Assembly: GCA_030734395.1 (NCBI GenBank)
Contig: JAUZTG010000029.1
Coordinates: 6,262,001-6,326,000 of the forward strand
DNA length: 64,000 nucleotides
From: Sarocladium kiliense
Taxonomy: Eukaryota > Ascomycota > Sordariomycetes > Hypocreales > Sarocladiaceae
Direction: 5' to 3'
Shown here: piece by piece, positions 29,804-40,348 of the stretch
Layout: the number at the start of each line of letters is the position of its first letter
Position numbering within the stretch: the first letter of the stretch is position 1
The notes under the pieces: model-generated
What the model saw: only the letters and a program-made list of their open reading frames with translations
Databases searched by the model: none
What the model was told of the DNA's origin: nothing
Position numbers and translations under genes: made by a program

Positions 29804-30964
29804 ATGCCTGGAGCAAACCTCAAGAGCCGGCAGGGGCCGAAAGTCGAGATGAGTGCCACAGGAGAGTGTCCGAGCCCTGTAAAAGTCGACACGCCGACCG
29901 ACACGCCGACCGTCACTTGGCGAGAAATATCCCAGTGGCAGGCTGATAACAAATACGTCCTCAGTGGTTATCGGCGAGGGAGAGCTGACTATGCTGAGAG
30001 CTTCCGGAGCTTGACATTCATGCACAACGAGACTTGCAGCATATATACGCATGGAATCCCGTCGCTTCTTCTGCCTTTTGTCGCACCGATCCTCCTCCGT
30101 GGCCTAGCCGGCCCCCGAATTCTCGATGTTACGTCGATGGACTATGCTATGTTTGGGGTTTTCTTTCTCTCTGCCGAAATCTGCCTGATCCTGAGCACAC
30201 TGTATCACCTGATGGAATCACACTCTAAGCGTGTAAAGTTGTTTTGCCAGGGCATGGATCTGCTCGGTATTGTTATCGTGACAGTTGGCACATTCTCATC
30301 CGGCATCTACTACCTATTCTTTTGTGAAGGGGATCTGCAAAGGTTGCATTGGGGTATTGTCAGTTTTCTACGACGCTCCTGATCGGGCAAACACAAGACT
30401 TTGCTGACACGATATGAGGTTTAGGTCTTGATCACAGGCACTATAACAGGGATTTTCATGTCGCATCCGGTTCTCAAAACCCCTCACTGGCGTAAGGTGA
30501 AAGTGGCTGCCTTTATTGTTTTTGGCTCTTCAGCCTTCATACCCTTAGGACACAGTGTTCGGCGGTACGGCTTTGACTTTATGCTTCAATATGCCGGCAT
30601 GAAATGGTATCTCCTCGAGCTAAGCTTCTACGGCACTGGAGTCCTATTTTATGGGGTAGGTTCGCACACTCCTGACCCTGTGCTTGAACTAGCGAATGAC
30701 CAAACACAGTTTCGAATCCCTGAGAGGCTGGCACCAGGCAGGTTCGATATCTGGGGAAGCTCTCATCAATTCTTCCACATCCTGATCCTATGCGCCATGT
30801 ACACACATGTGATTGCTTTACAACAAGGATTCGAGACTGCCCACACACTCGACGTGTGTCAGACGGTGTTACCCGATGCGGCGGACCTCGGGGCGAGCAG
30901 TCAAGCAGGTATCAGTTCGTTTGATGACATGGGGATGGAGAGCTATCGCCGTTTAGACTACTAG
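29804..30964 (+). CDS. PAQR family receptor / hemolysin-III-like (Izh-type)
   Basis: Exons 29804-30358, 30425-30655 and 30710-30964 give 346 aa. The first intron uses a GTCAGT donor, which is weaker than usual. The second (54 nt) is in frame, and its position agrees with the relics at 27537 and 37654. The N-terminus is cytosolic, followed by seven membrane segments with the family motifs: SLTFMHNETCSIYTHGIPSL, STLYHLMESHS (zinc-site His), FDIWGSSHQFFH. The start at 29804 is in good context (GCCATGC). In yeast, Izh proteins affect zinc and lipid homeostasis. A short GTTCCTG island lies just upstream (29640-29700). Confidence 0.85.
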
Positions 30965-31388
30965 GGCCTGAATAGTAGTTGGGTCGGTGGCATCGTCCGA
31001 GCAGGGGCATTCCCACTAGGTTTCCAATCTCACCAAGTGCTTTGCATACCATGCAACCCGAAAGTTACGACCGTGAGAATTATTGTTGTGTGCCTTTCAA
31101 TTATGCGAATATGCCACCACCTAGTCAGCATGAGAGATCGCAATGCTATATTTGGAGTCCTGCGTCTGCTAGCACGCCTCTTACCGGCAGTTTCGACAAC
31201 TCACCTTTCTATCATCTGACAAGGTTGGGTAAAGCATGATTCGTTCAAGGCTATATATAGAGTAGACTATTATTCTTTACCATTCCCACCTGGATACCTC
31301 TTTGCTGTCTGTGTCCATCAAGCCTCATGCCATGGTCAAGATGAAGCTTCATCCCAGGGAACGTACAGTTTACTGGGCTGGTATCCAA

Positions 31389-31805
31389 TCAGTCCTGATG
31401 TCGCTGTTCCACTGTCAACGGTTGGACTATAGGTGCTGTGGCTTTTGCTCGGCTTGCGCAGTCGGAATTCGGATTTGACATTGGACGCTGGACTGACGGC
31501 ATCTTGATGGCGCCTAAGCTTATAGCTGAAGACGCGGAAGCGCTTTGGGACAGATCAGAACCTGAGAAGGACATGTTCTTTTCCTTCTGAAGTGAGAAAG
31601 ACACAGTCTTGTCCTTGAGGGAGAAGGACATGACTTTGTTGATTTTGAGCGAGAAGGACATGAGCTTGTGATTGAGTGAGAAAGATTTGGCTTTGTTCTT
31701 CTTGATTGAGAACGATATGGCTACATCGTTCTTTCTGAAGTGAGGAAAATGGATTACCCATATTCGGAGAGCTGTTGTTATATATGTGTATCCTGCAACA
31801 GACAT
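31389..31805 (-). CDS. Putative SFSLK-repeat protein (138 aa)
   Basis: The start at 31805 opens a frame with five imperfect 10-11-residue units built on SFSLK/MSFSL (encoded by GAGAAGGACATG-type 27-33-bp tandem repeats on the plus strand, about 31560-31735), followed by a Ser/Ala-rich tail. The repeat may create an open frame by chance; I see no promoter or domain evidence. The stretch 30965-31388 to its left holds nothing recognised. Confidence 0.3.
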   Translation of the reverse strand: MSVAGYTYITTALRIWVIHFPHFRKNDVAISFSIKKNKAKSFSLNHKLMSFSLKINKVMSFSLKDKTVSFSLQKEKNMSFSGSDLSQSASASSAISLGAIKMPSVQRPMSNPNSDCASRAKATAPIVQPLTVEQRHQD

Positions 31806-32231
31806 TCTGGAAATCGCAGTTTCTGGTTCTGTTGCTGTTCTTATTCCGATGACTGGTGGTCGAATCCGATGCTCATTCTAGCATACGGAAACCAGAACTA
31901 TTCCAGTCTAGGTCGGGAGAGGGGCAGCAGGTTGTTGTTCACCGGTGCGACAGCACCAGGCTCCCTGGCAGAAACGAGTCGGGAAGGGGAATGAAGGAGA
32001 AGAAGAACAAAATTAGAGGCAGAAACAAATACAGGAATAAGAACAGGAACAGGAACAGCGCGCAAAATCCATTCTGTCTACTTGGCGCAATCAGGAAACG
32101 CGACATCCTTGCAGGATCTAGCGCGACTACCGTTCAGGTGTCGGGCACCTCGAGGCTGATTTCATTGATATGGTAGTACCCTCTCTTCTAATCCCTTTGG
32201 TCCTCACCATTATCCTCCTTCACTTTCGATA

Positions 32232-32990
32232 ATGGCGGCCAATGCCTACAATGACTACGTAGAGGCTTGCCTGCATGGTGTAACGGTTAGAGTCACGGAA
32301 TCTCTACTGTTCAGCAATGAAGGACATTTCCGTCTCTCGACTGGTATATGGGATGTTGAAGTGTCCTTAACCAGACGAGAGACAGGAGCAAGGTATGGTG
32401 TCCTTCCAGCGCGCAATGAGCATACGCTGGTGTCTGGTGCAAGCAGCACACTTCACCCTGGGGACTCGGAAGAGGTGCCAATAATACTAGATGAGGGCCA
32501 GCTAGACGGGATTGCTGAGCATATGGAAACGTACCCGAGCCCTTTAATACCCCAACCCTCTGTGGACAACTCAACGACCATGTCCGAGGCATCAGACGAA
32601 GATTCTATCTGGCCAAATGTTTCACTGAGGCGGGGAAATGACGACCCGTTGCACGGACTCCGAGCATCTGTCCCACGACGCGACTACGGGACGGCTCGCC
32701 GGGGCCAGCGCGGACGCAGACGCAGACACCGCCACAGAAGCCACATTGCCGAAGCAGCCTCGGAAACCATGTCCGAAACATCAAACGGGACATTCCGAGC
32801 CGACGCTCTCTTTCAACCTCGTAATGCTCCTCTCGAGCAAACGAGGGATGTTGCCGATCCTGTACCAGAGGCTCGCAACGACAATTCACGGAGGGCTCTA
32901 GTCCATTCGCTCGTTGCGTCTCTCGAAAGAAGGGAACGTGAACGAAGGAGGACAAGGTACGCTGCCAGGCTCGCCGCGATGGAACCATGA
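32232..32990 (+). pseudogene. Double RING-finger gene, copy D (RINGs lost)
   Basis: The start at 32232 and the first 110 residues closely follow copy A (NDYVEACLHGVTVRV, LSTGIWDVEVSLTRRE, ARNEHTLVSG), as does the promoter (32116-32177). The linker is rearranged and the frame stops at 32988-32990. A short out-of-frame remnant of the first zinc module follows (GCAGAGATTCTGTTGCGACA near 33009). The two RING modules are therefore missing from the protein. It could be expressed as a 252-aa RING-less decoy, but pseudogene is the simpler reading. Confidence 0.75.
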
Positions 32991-33039
32991 GGCACTGGTA
33001 CAGGGTATGCAGAGATTCTGTTGCGACACGGCGCTTATC

Positions 33040-33210
33040 CCTCCGAGATGTCAGGATAGGGCTTTTGCAACAGTATGTTTTGTCGACCATGGTGGCCAGA
33101 CAACGATGGTGAAGGAGTTGCCGCATGGAAAAATTTCACCAGTCACTGCAACGAGATAAGTCTTGGCAAATAGTATATCGAGGAGACAGCAATGTAAGCT
33201 TCCTAATCTC
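33040..33210 (-). pseudogene. Inverted RING exon remnant behind copy D
   Basis: On the minus strand this aligns in broken frames with exon 2 of the family: a cTICQDLSR start, an in-frame stop, then PCGNSF in place of PCGHSF, and a HHRCLA run in another frame. It is opposite in orientation to copy D itself, mirroring the tail-to-tail fragment at copy 2. Confidence 0.55.
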
Positions 33211-33297
33211 CACCAACCTTGTGTAATGGGCAAAAGCGGTTGGAGTTACCACCTGCACCAGGGAACGAAAATCCTTGTGTTGAACTTATAGCATCTT

Positions 33298-35077
33298 TCA
33301 CTTAAGAGAAGCAGAGCCTGGTTGCCTTCCTGATTCCGACTGTTCATCATCTCCTGTGTCTAGATTGGGTACAAGGTGTTTAAGAGGAGATCCACGAGGT
33401 GCCGCTTCTTCCTGTGGATCTGATTGGCTCGCGGCACCTTCAAAGGCCAATTCGAGAGCCTTGCGCCTTTTACCGATCGGTGTCAAGTCTGCCGGATCGG
33501 CGGAGGTGTCGGAGTCGTAAAGTGATGGTGTTCTGTTTGATTCGTGGTGTGTGTTGGTGTTTTGGCTGGTGGGCTCCGTATCCGCTGACACACCGCGAAC
33601 GAAGCTTAGGCTTAGATCATCGCCTTCATCCCTAACCGCCTTGTTGGCGTTCTCGATCGCCTCATCTCTCTTCTCCTTTGCGAAGTCTCTGCCGTTTCGA
33701 TATGCAGCAGCGCCTTGCCTGAAGGTATGAATATCGTTGGTCATCGCATACGCCCCGACCTGGGTCATCACGTACCCAGGGGGCCGTCCCGGCGCGGATG
33801 GCTCTATTGAGTGTGTGGCGTACATTTTCAGGTGTCCATCTAAATACGTGTAGCCAATTGTGGATGCCTTGTTGTCAAAGACGGGTGCTGGAGACCTGAA
33901 AGACCGAAGAGAGAACTGTGCTCTCTCTCCAAGTGCCATGTCGTAACATATCTGGCGTTTTGCCACAGCTGCCGACCCATCCGGACCTTTGACTTCGAGA
34001 AACATATTTGGTGCGACAGGCAGGTCATGCTGGGCAGAAGGAACGATATGGCCCTCTAACTCCCTGCGCACCTTCCGGTCGAGCTGCTCGGGTCGGGCAC
34101 CATAGTATATATCTGGCTTGGCAGCTACCAGTGTACCGTCGGTCAGAGGGTCGAGGTTTATGAATGCGATATCACTAGCCGTGCATTTGCTATCTCTGAT
34201 ATTGCCTTCAATAAAGGGGATAACTTTGGAAATGACTTGACTTTCTTTAGTTGCGTGTGTATTTGCTCGCTTGAACCTGCGGAAATCGTCGTTCGTAAAA
34301 CGCGATGGTGACAAAGAGGCCCTCGGTGCTCTTTGCGTTAGGTCGTCCACGTTCGAGAGCTCGGGGGGGTACCGGCCATCAGGGTACTCGTAATCATCGG
34401 GAAGAATGTCATTATCGGTAAGGTGTTGCTGGAAAGCCGGGTCGTATGCCTTCGTGCTTCGAGTCACGGTTGTATTAGACGAGTCACGCTTCTCTGGAGA
34501 CTGAGAGCCTCGTTTTCGTCGTCCGAGACTTGACTGGCTGGAGCTCATCTCCTGCTCGGCGGTTTCAGGCGCGCGGCACTGCTGCCTATTAGCTAAATTG
34601 ATGGGAAGGCTCTTAGGGCGTACTTACCCCCCTCAGCTCGGTCAGGTCGGGACCGCCTAGTTTTGATAGACCCCTAATGCCCTTCAGAGACTTCGGGGAG
34701 CACCGTCGGAGAAACTGGTCGGCAGGGAGGAGACCGCTGTCGGTCGCGGCACGACGGGCACGAAGACGGCGGCTACGACGCGTTGGCTCCGGAGATACGT
34801 GAAGGTCTTTCCTGGCGAGCGCTCGCCGTGCGTTCCTTCGATCCAGCTCCCGCAAAGCACTTGCACACAGAGGCACTGTTGATAAGGCGTCCCAGAATGC
34901 TGGTGGTGGAACGGTGGGGTACCGCAGCTTTCGTCGCTTCGAAGAGCCGTGTGCTTTGTCGACTTGAGGCGATGAACTTGTCTCGGGATGCTGATGCTTG
35001 CGTTTGTTAAAGCTCTGCTGTCGATCGCTCTGAGGATCTTGTGCTACAATCATCCTTGAGCGGTTGAGTTGATGCAC
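33298..35077 (-). CDS. Fungal DUF7924-like protein with PD-(D/E)XK-like motif
   Basis: Exons 34628-35077 and 33298-34581 with a 46-nt GTAAGT...GCAG intron give 577 aa. The N-terminal part is basic and contains PPAFWDALSTVPLC, ALRELDRRN and FLRRCSPKSLKGIRGLS, phrases typical of the fungal family I know as DUF7924. The central domain (residues about 245-340) has KPDIYYGARPEQLDRKVRRE, then NMFLEVKGPDGSAAVAKRQI. The spacing of D, then E-x-K, then Q resembles the PD-(D/E)XK nuclease fold. The C-terminus is disordered. Nuclease activity is inference. The family is common and copy-variable in Pezizomycotina. Confidence 0.7.
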
Positions 35078-35818
35078 GGGTAGGCGCAGGGCGCTGTGCT
35101 CTTATGCGTGTCCGGAAGGGAGAGATGACACAAACGCATCCGCGCCCTACTGGCTGGCCCATTTATAGCCAACCAATTTGTTGCCTGCCGGATCTGTCCG
35201 CGACGTGCATGCTCAACGCAACACCAGCACCTTCGATGATTGCCAATGGAATCCAGAAACCACCGAATTTCCGAGGCGCACGAGGATGGTCCCTGTCGTG
35301 ACGTTAGTTGTGCTACACGGCGGCAGTCAGACAACAGAATCGAGCGTGAGTATTTGGGTCATCTGGTAGGCACCAAAAGCGGCACGGTAGGTAAGGCCCC
35401 TGAACTGCCCCTCAAACGGCCAGTGAAGGATCGGGCCATTGGCGCGCGCCTAATTCTCCGGTAGCGCCAGCACCAGCAGTCGCGTCGTGGCCAGCCATTT
35501 CCTGATCTAGCTGGCCTCGGGGTGACTTTTGAGTGACAAGGCCACAACGTGCTGAATGTTCCTGCTTCGAGATTGTGGGGACCCCACCACAGCTTGAGAC
35601 CACCGTAGCTTAGCCGAGAGGTGAACTTCCCGAGGCGGTCGAGGCTTTCTAGAAGCACTACGGTAGGGCCCATGTCGCTGTTCTAAGAAGTGGAAGGCAG
35701 ATTCAGTCGCATCACGATTTACACAGTTCAATAGGAAACTTTGCCAGTTCAATTTTTTGGCGAGAACTAAGATGCTTAGATGAGGAATGCCGAGCTGTGC
35801 GAGATTCATTCTCTGAGC
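35078..35818. other. Intergenic region
   Basis: These 741 bp lie between the DUF7924-like start and the end of the GPI-protein gene. Open frames exist on both strands, but none shows a domain, splice logic or repeat that I can support. Confidence 0.4.
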
Positions 35819-37237
35819 CTAGGCGAGCACCCAGGCGACGCCGCCGGCGACGGCACCGGCAACGACGGCAAGCGCCTCGTAGCTGCCAGTCATACGGCCA
35901 GCAGCGGCCGTGGGGATGACCTCAGGGGCGGCGAGAGCGGACTGCGCAGGCTCGGTCTTTGGTGGATTCGACTCGGTTGAGGGCGGCTGAAGTGGCTCAG
36001 GCTGTTCTGGCTGCTCAGTCTTTCTTGGAGGCGGCGGAACTTCCGAGCTCTCAATCTTCAGGGTGGGCAGCTGAGACTTCATGCCCTCCGGGCTTGGAGG
36101 AGGGTACTCAGTCTCGGTCACAGGGCAGACAGTAGTTGTGACAGGGATGGTCTGAGTGATAGTAGTGGTGGTAGGACCGCCAGGGCACTCGTCATCACAC
36201 GTGGTAACGGTGATGCAAGCGGTGGTGTAGATGGTCGAAGTGGTGTACTCGGTGGTGTGCTCAATTAAGCTCTCAGTGTTACCAGTGACAATGGTGTCGG
36301 TCGACTTGGTGGCTGAAGTCTCCTCGGTCTTGGTGCTCGTGGAATCACACTTGTCGCCGTAGCAGGTGGTTGGAGAGGTGGCCTCAGTAGTCTCGACAGA
36401 GGATGTCTGGGGAGTGACAGTAGAGCTTGCCTCGGTGGAGCTAGTCTCGCAACCATAGCCTTCGCAAGGGCAATCATCGCCATAGCAGTCGGTAGGAGAA
36501 GGAGTAGGGGACGTCTCAGGCTCACAATCATCACTGTAGCAGTCAGTAGGAGAAGGAGTGGGAGTCGGCTCGGGCTCGCAATCCTCGCCGTAGCAGTAAC
36601 TAGTAGCCGGATTAGGAGTTGGTTCAGGCTCGCATTCCTCGTCATAGCAGTCGGTGGGAGAGGGAGAAGGTGTTGACTCGCGCTCGCAATCCTCGCCGTA
36701 GCAGTAACTAGTAGCCGGAGTAGGAGTTGGCTCAGGCTCGCATTCCTCGCCATAGCAGTCACTGGTAGCCGGAGTAGGAGTTGGCTCAGGCTCGCAGTCG
36801 TAACCATCACAGGAGCAGTCCTTGTCATAGCAATCTGTAGGAGCAGGAGAGGGTTCAGGCTCAGCGGTTTCGTCACAGGTCGGGGGACCATGGCCTTCTT
36901 CAACGCAGGTCGGTTGAGGCTCTTTAGTGGTCTGTGTGGCGAAACAGCTACAGGCCGAGCTAATACGCGCCATCTCCTCACCGTTCTTACATCCTTGCTT
37001 AATGTTGCGTGGGATATAAGGTTGGCCGTAGCTGGGTTTCAGCCATTCGGGGCAGAAGTCGGGGTTCTGGATTACGGCCCTGTAACAGCTGTCTTCCTGT
37101 AAATGTATGTTAATCTGTGTGTTGACATGTGTTGAAAGACTTGACCGTGAACTTACATGGCCCATATCACTGTGGTCAACAGTGGCCTGGACAAGGCCAA
37201 CGGCCGTGAAGACCAGGATGAGGGCACTCTTCATCAT
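35819..37237 (-). CDS. GPI-anchored, repeat-rich cell-wall protein (452 aa)
   Basis: Exons 37157-37237 and 35819-37096 with a 60-nt GTAAGT...CAG intron. A signal peptide (MMKSALILVFTAVGLVQA) leads to a Cys-containing N-terminal domain (CYRAVIQNPDFCPEWLKP ... ACSCF). There follow about seven imperfect repeats of 18-20 residues of the type DCYGEDCEPEPTPTPATS, and a Ser/Thr/Pro stalk with TTTTVCPVTETE-like adhesin phrases. The C-terminus (YEALAVVAGAVAGGVAWVLA) is a hydrophobic GPI signal. It probably sits at the cell surface as an adhesin or wall structural protein. The paired Cys in each repeat could cross-link. Confidence 0.82.
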   Translation of the reverse strand: MMKSALILVFTAVGLVQATVDHSDMGHVSSRSSLSTHVNTQINIHLQEDSCYRAVIQNPDFCPEWLKPSYGQPYIPRNIKQGCKNGEEMARISSACSCFATQTTKEPQPTCVEEGHGPPTCDETAEPEPSPAPTDCYDKDCSCDGYDCEPEPTPTPATSDCYGEECEPEPTPTPATSYCYGEDCERESTPSPSPTDCYDEECEPEPTPNPATSYCYGEDCEPEPTPTPSPTDCYSDDCEPETSPTPSPTDCYGDDCPCEGYGCETSSTEASSTVTPQTSSVETTEATSPTTCYGDKCDSTSTKTEETSATKSTDTIVTGNTESLIEHTTEYTTSTIYTTACITVTTCDDECPGGPTTTTITQTIPVTTTVCPVTETEYPPPSPEGMKSQLPTLKIESSEVPPPPRKTEQPEQPEPLQPPSTESNPPKTEPAQSALAAPEVIPTAAAGRMTGSYEALAVVAGAVAGGVAWVLA

Positions 37238-37653
37238 TATAATATGTATTGGTTCCTGAAGTTCCTATGTATGCAGAAAGGTAGGACAGGGTCGCCGGAA
37301 AGGAAGGCTTTTGTTCTTGGACTTGGTCTCCAGCGGCGAGGGCTTACAAAAAGTATATTCCTGGAAGAGTTTAAATCGTAATTCTGTGAGTTTGAGCCCA
37401 GATATGGCTTCAGCAGGATCGCTGCCTGTATTGGCTTGAACCTACGGGAATCTAGCACTGTACCTGCTAAGTGGTTCAGCACGAGATTTGTGCTGGAACC
37501 CCGCAGGAAAGCTTCGAGACTGCATTCTGTTCCTGGTTCATGCCCACTTCGTGCACAATTCCGGGTTTTAATAAAAGTCCTGGGGACTTCAGCATTCCCA
37601 CTGCTTGATCCTCTAACAATCAAATTGAGGAAGCCGTCCCTAGCCTAGGAGTG

Positions 37654-37740
37654 CAGTTCCGGATCCCTGCGCGCTTTGCACCAGGCCATTGCGACATCTG
37701 GTTCAGCTCACATCAAATCTTCCTTGTGTCGATCTGTCCC
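37654..37740 (+). pseudogene. PAQR 3' relic 2
   Basis: The 29-codon frame reads FRIPARFAPGHCDIW, then SSHQIF, matching FRIPERLAPGRFDIW and SSHQFF of exon 3 of the PAQR gene at 29804. Nothing else of the gene remains around it. This is the third PAQR locus in the window. Confidence 0.7.
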
Positions 37741-37830
37741 TGCGTCGCGAGCCACCCTCCGTAGCCGAGCCGAAATGCAGGTACTTTGCCTTCAAAAGAA
37801 TCTCGATTCCGCACACACATTCTAAACTGA
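37741..37830 (+). pseudogene. Relic similar to the exon/intron boundary of the gene at 46972
   Basis: The stretch CGAGCCACCCTCCGT ... CGAAATGCAGGTACTTTG and about 50 bp after it match 47226-47330 on the opposite strand at roughly three bases in four, including the donor site. It is therefore a fragment of the same F-box-like gene. Confidence 0.55.
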
Positions 37831-38296
37831 TTGCTGCCACGTGCATCCTATTGAATGGTTTCGCATCTGATCCCATGGGAATTCTAAAGTAAAAATATCA
37901 TTACCATCGAGCGCAGGATCCGACCGTAAATAACATCCTATACGAACGACATTCAAGCGCACCCCTTCAAAACTCCACCAACAAGCTCTCAGCCCCTCAA
38001 AAAATACTGCACTGATCCTAGAAGAGCCCATAACCTATAATCTAGGCTCAGAAAAGCGTCACGAGCGCTGTGGTTACAGTGGGGTGCGAGTCCAGCGTCA
38101 GTAAACCCATCATTCTAAATTTATTCCAAAGGGCCAGAAGTGGACTAACTTGCATGTGGCGCATGCACAGTGTGTGGCTGCGCTGGGTAGACTATAGTAC
38201 ACAGTGCGAGTCATCGATCCCAAGGACAAAGAACTAGCCAACATCAAAAAGACCCTCCTATGGAGAAACGTCTTTGAGCACATCTTCATCAAAGCA

Positions 38297-40348
38297 TTAA
38301 TCAGGAATACGCTGAGAACGAATCTTGATTTGACTCAGCAGCTCTTCTGACACTTGCCTTGAAGGGTGTGTTAGCGCCATGATCTGGGATTTGATGGAGA
38401 CCACATGCTTGAGCAGCTCGATTGCCTCCTTCACCTGCCCGTTGGCTTGATACGCTCGGGCGAGTTCGTGTTGCGATGCTAGTCGATCTGGGTGATTCTC
38501 CGCCAACGTTGTCTTGTGCGCCTTGACCACATGCTCAAGCAGCTTGACTGCCTCCTTCACCTGCCCGTTGGCTCGATACGCGATGGCGAGTTCGTGTTGC
38601 GATGCCAGTCGAGAAGGGTGATTCTCCGCCGACGTTATCTCCTCCACCTTGACCACGTGCTCCAGCATCTCAACTGCCTTCTTCACCTGCCCGTTGGCTC
38701 GATACGCTCCGGCGAGTTCGTGTTGCGATGCAAGTCGATCTGGGTGATTCTCCGCCAACGTTGTCTCCTTCACCTTGGCCACATGCTCAAGCATCTCAAC
38801 CGCCTCCTTCACCTGCCCGTTGGCTCGATACGCTCTGGCGAGAGCGTGTTGCGATGCCAGTCGAGAAGGGTGATTCCCCGCCAACGTCGTGTCACGCACC
38901 TTGACCACGCGCTCAAGCATCTCAACTGCCTCCTTCACCTGCCCATTGGCTTGATATGCTCCGGCGAGAACGTGTTGCGATGCCAGTCGATCTGGGTGAG
39001 TCTCCGCCAACGTTGTCTTGTGCGCCTTGACCACGTGCTCAAGCACCTCGACTGCCTCAGGAATTCGTCCCTCAACTTGTAAGCATCGCCCGCCCCCACA
39101 ACCTCCCTCCTCACCTGGTCAGCGTCGCCTGAGCGACTGACCCACCCTTGAGCAGCAAGGTGCACAAGACTGTGCATATCCAACATCTCGCTCTCTTCGC
39201 GACGCTGCAAGAACGCATACCCGCATAGCGTTCCGATAGCATTCGTTAGACTCTCCTGTGATTCTGTCTGTGGTAGTATTGACTCGGGGATTGCCCTTGG
39301 TTCGATCTGCGACAAGAACGACAACAGGTCCGCAGCTGTCTCATCATTCTTCCGGATCTCTTCGAAGGAAATAAGCCACGTACTCGCTACCGCATGTCGT
39401 GACTCGGAGTACCGCGTGCGATCAGGGAATTCGCGACTCAGAAGACCGATCGCTTCCTTGTTCACATCGCGCAGAAGCGAGAGATACCTTGACACCGGCG
39501 TCTTGTTCCTCTTCATATATGCTGCCGCCTGTGAAATTGCCAGAGGGAGAAAGGTGAGCCTGCGCAGAAGCTCTGTCATCGCCTCGTTTTCCACCTTGAT
39601 CGCCGGGAGTAGCTTCTGCAGGAAACACTTCGCCTCTTCTTCGCTCATCTCCTCTAGCTCCTCAGTATCATCGTCCGCAACGGCCTGTGCTACATCCATC
39701 GCGCGAGTAGTGAACAGAATGCATCCATCCCCATTTTTCGGAAGATACGTATAGATCCCCCCTGGATCCATTAAAGCGGCCACGTCGTCGGCATTATCGA
39801 CAATCAGCAACCAGCTGCCTGATGCGCTCGACTCAAGGTACCTCTTCACCACTTTCTTTGCGTCTTCTGTTCCAGGTGTCGAGAGTCTTATCCTTTCAAC
39901 CATGTCCGCGCAGGACTGCTCAAAAGCGGCCATGCTCAGCGCCGAAAGCCAAAACACCGACCAGCCTGGCTGAGTCCTGGCATGGTACGCAATCTGTAGC
40001 GCCACCTGTGTCTTGCCGACCCCGCCAAGTCCGGCGATGGCCATAGAGTGTGGGCCATCATCGTTGAACAGGTTATTCTTGAGGCGTCTGAGGATGCCTT
40101 TGCGACCCACGAAGCGTTTGTTTTCGGAGAAGGGGATGATAAAGTGCGGCCCATGCAAGGGACCGGGAATTTCCATGCGTTCTAGATCATGGCATCTCAA
40201 GTTAGCCGATTACGCTAGTATGAACTCGTTGGTCGCTCCACAACTCACCAGGAGGGGCATGATGATGGACTTCCGAGTAGTAGCTGTTCCCAACATGTAC
40301 GCGGCTGCGACCGGCAGCATTTACATCGTTGGCTGATACCGTGCTCAT
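38297..40348 (-). CDS. NB-ARC-TPR NLR-type protein (646 aa)
   Basis: Three exons, 40249-40348, 39115-40181 and 38297-39070. The introns are 67 nt (with a GGCTAAC branch) and 44 nt (GTGAGG...TTGAG), and the lengths sum to a perfect frame. The 44-nt intron removes what otherwise looks like a frameshift before the TPRs. A short N-terminus (RSRVHVGNSYYSEVHHH) leads into the NB-ARC: GLGGVGKTQVA (P-loop), WLLIVDNADD (Walker B), FLPLAISQAAAYM (GLPL-like), MHSLVHLAAQ. Five to six TPRs of 42 residues (HPDRLASQHELA, AYRANGQVKEAVEMLEHV) close the protein. There is no N-terminal effector domain. The predicted role is non-self recognition (heterokaryon incompatibility type) by analogy. Confidence 0.85.
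38350..39050. repeat. 126-bp TPR-coding tandem repeats
   Basis: About 5.5 units of 126 bp are nearly identical at the DNA level. Differences cluster at a few codons (D/S after HP, R/G/I and Q/R in the helix A turn, A/V-H/K/E/R after HVVK). High identity implies recent unequal exchange or conversion. Confidence 0.85.

Noticed and set aside
36265..36981. A 238-codon alternative frame inside the GPI-protein gene
   Set aside because: It is created by the repeat structure of the real gene, with Arg/Leu/Ala-rich nonsense composition.
39058..39115. Apparent frameshift between the NB-ARC and TPR parts of the NLR
   Set aside because: A 44-nt intron (GTGAGG at 39114 to TTGAG at 39071) restores the frame, and the three exons sum to a multiple of three.
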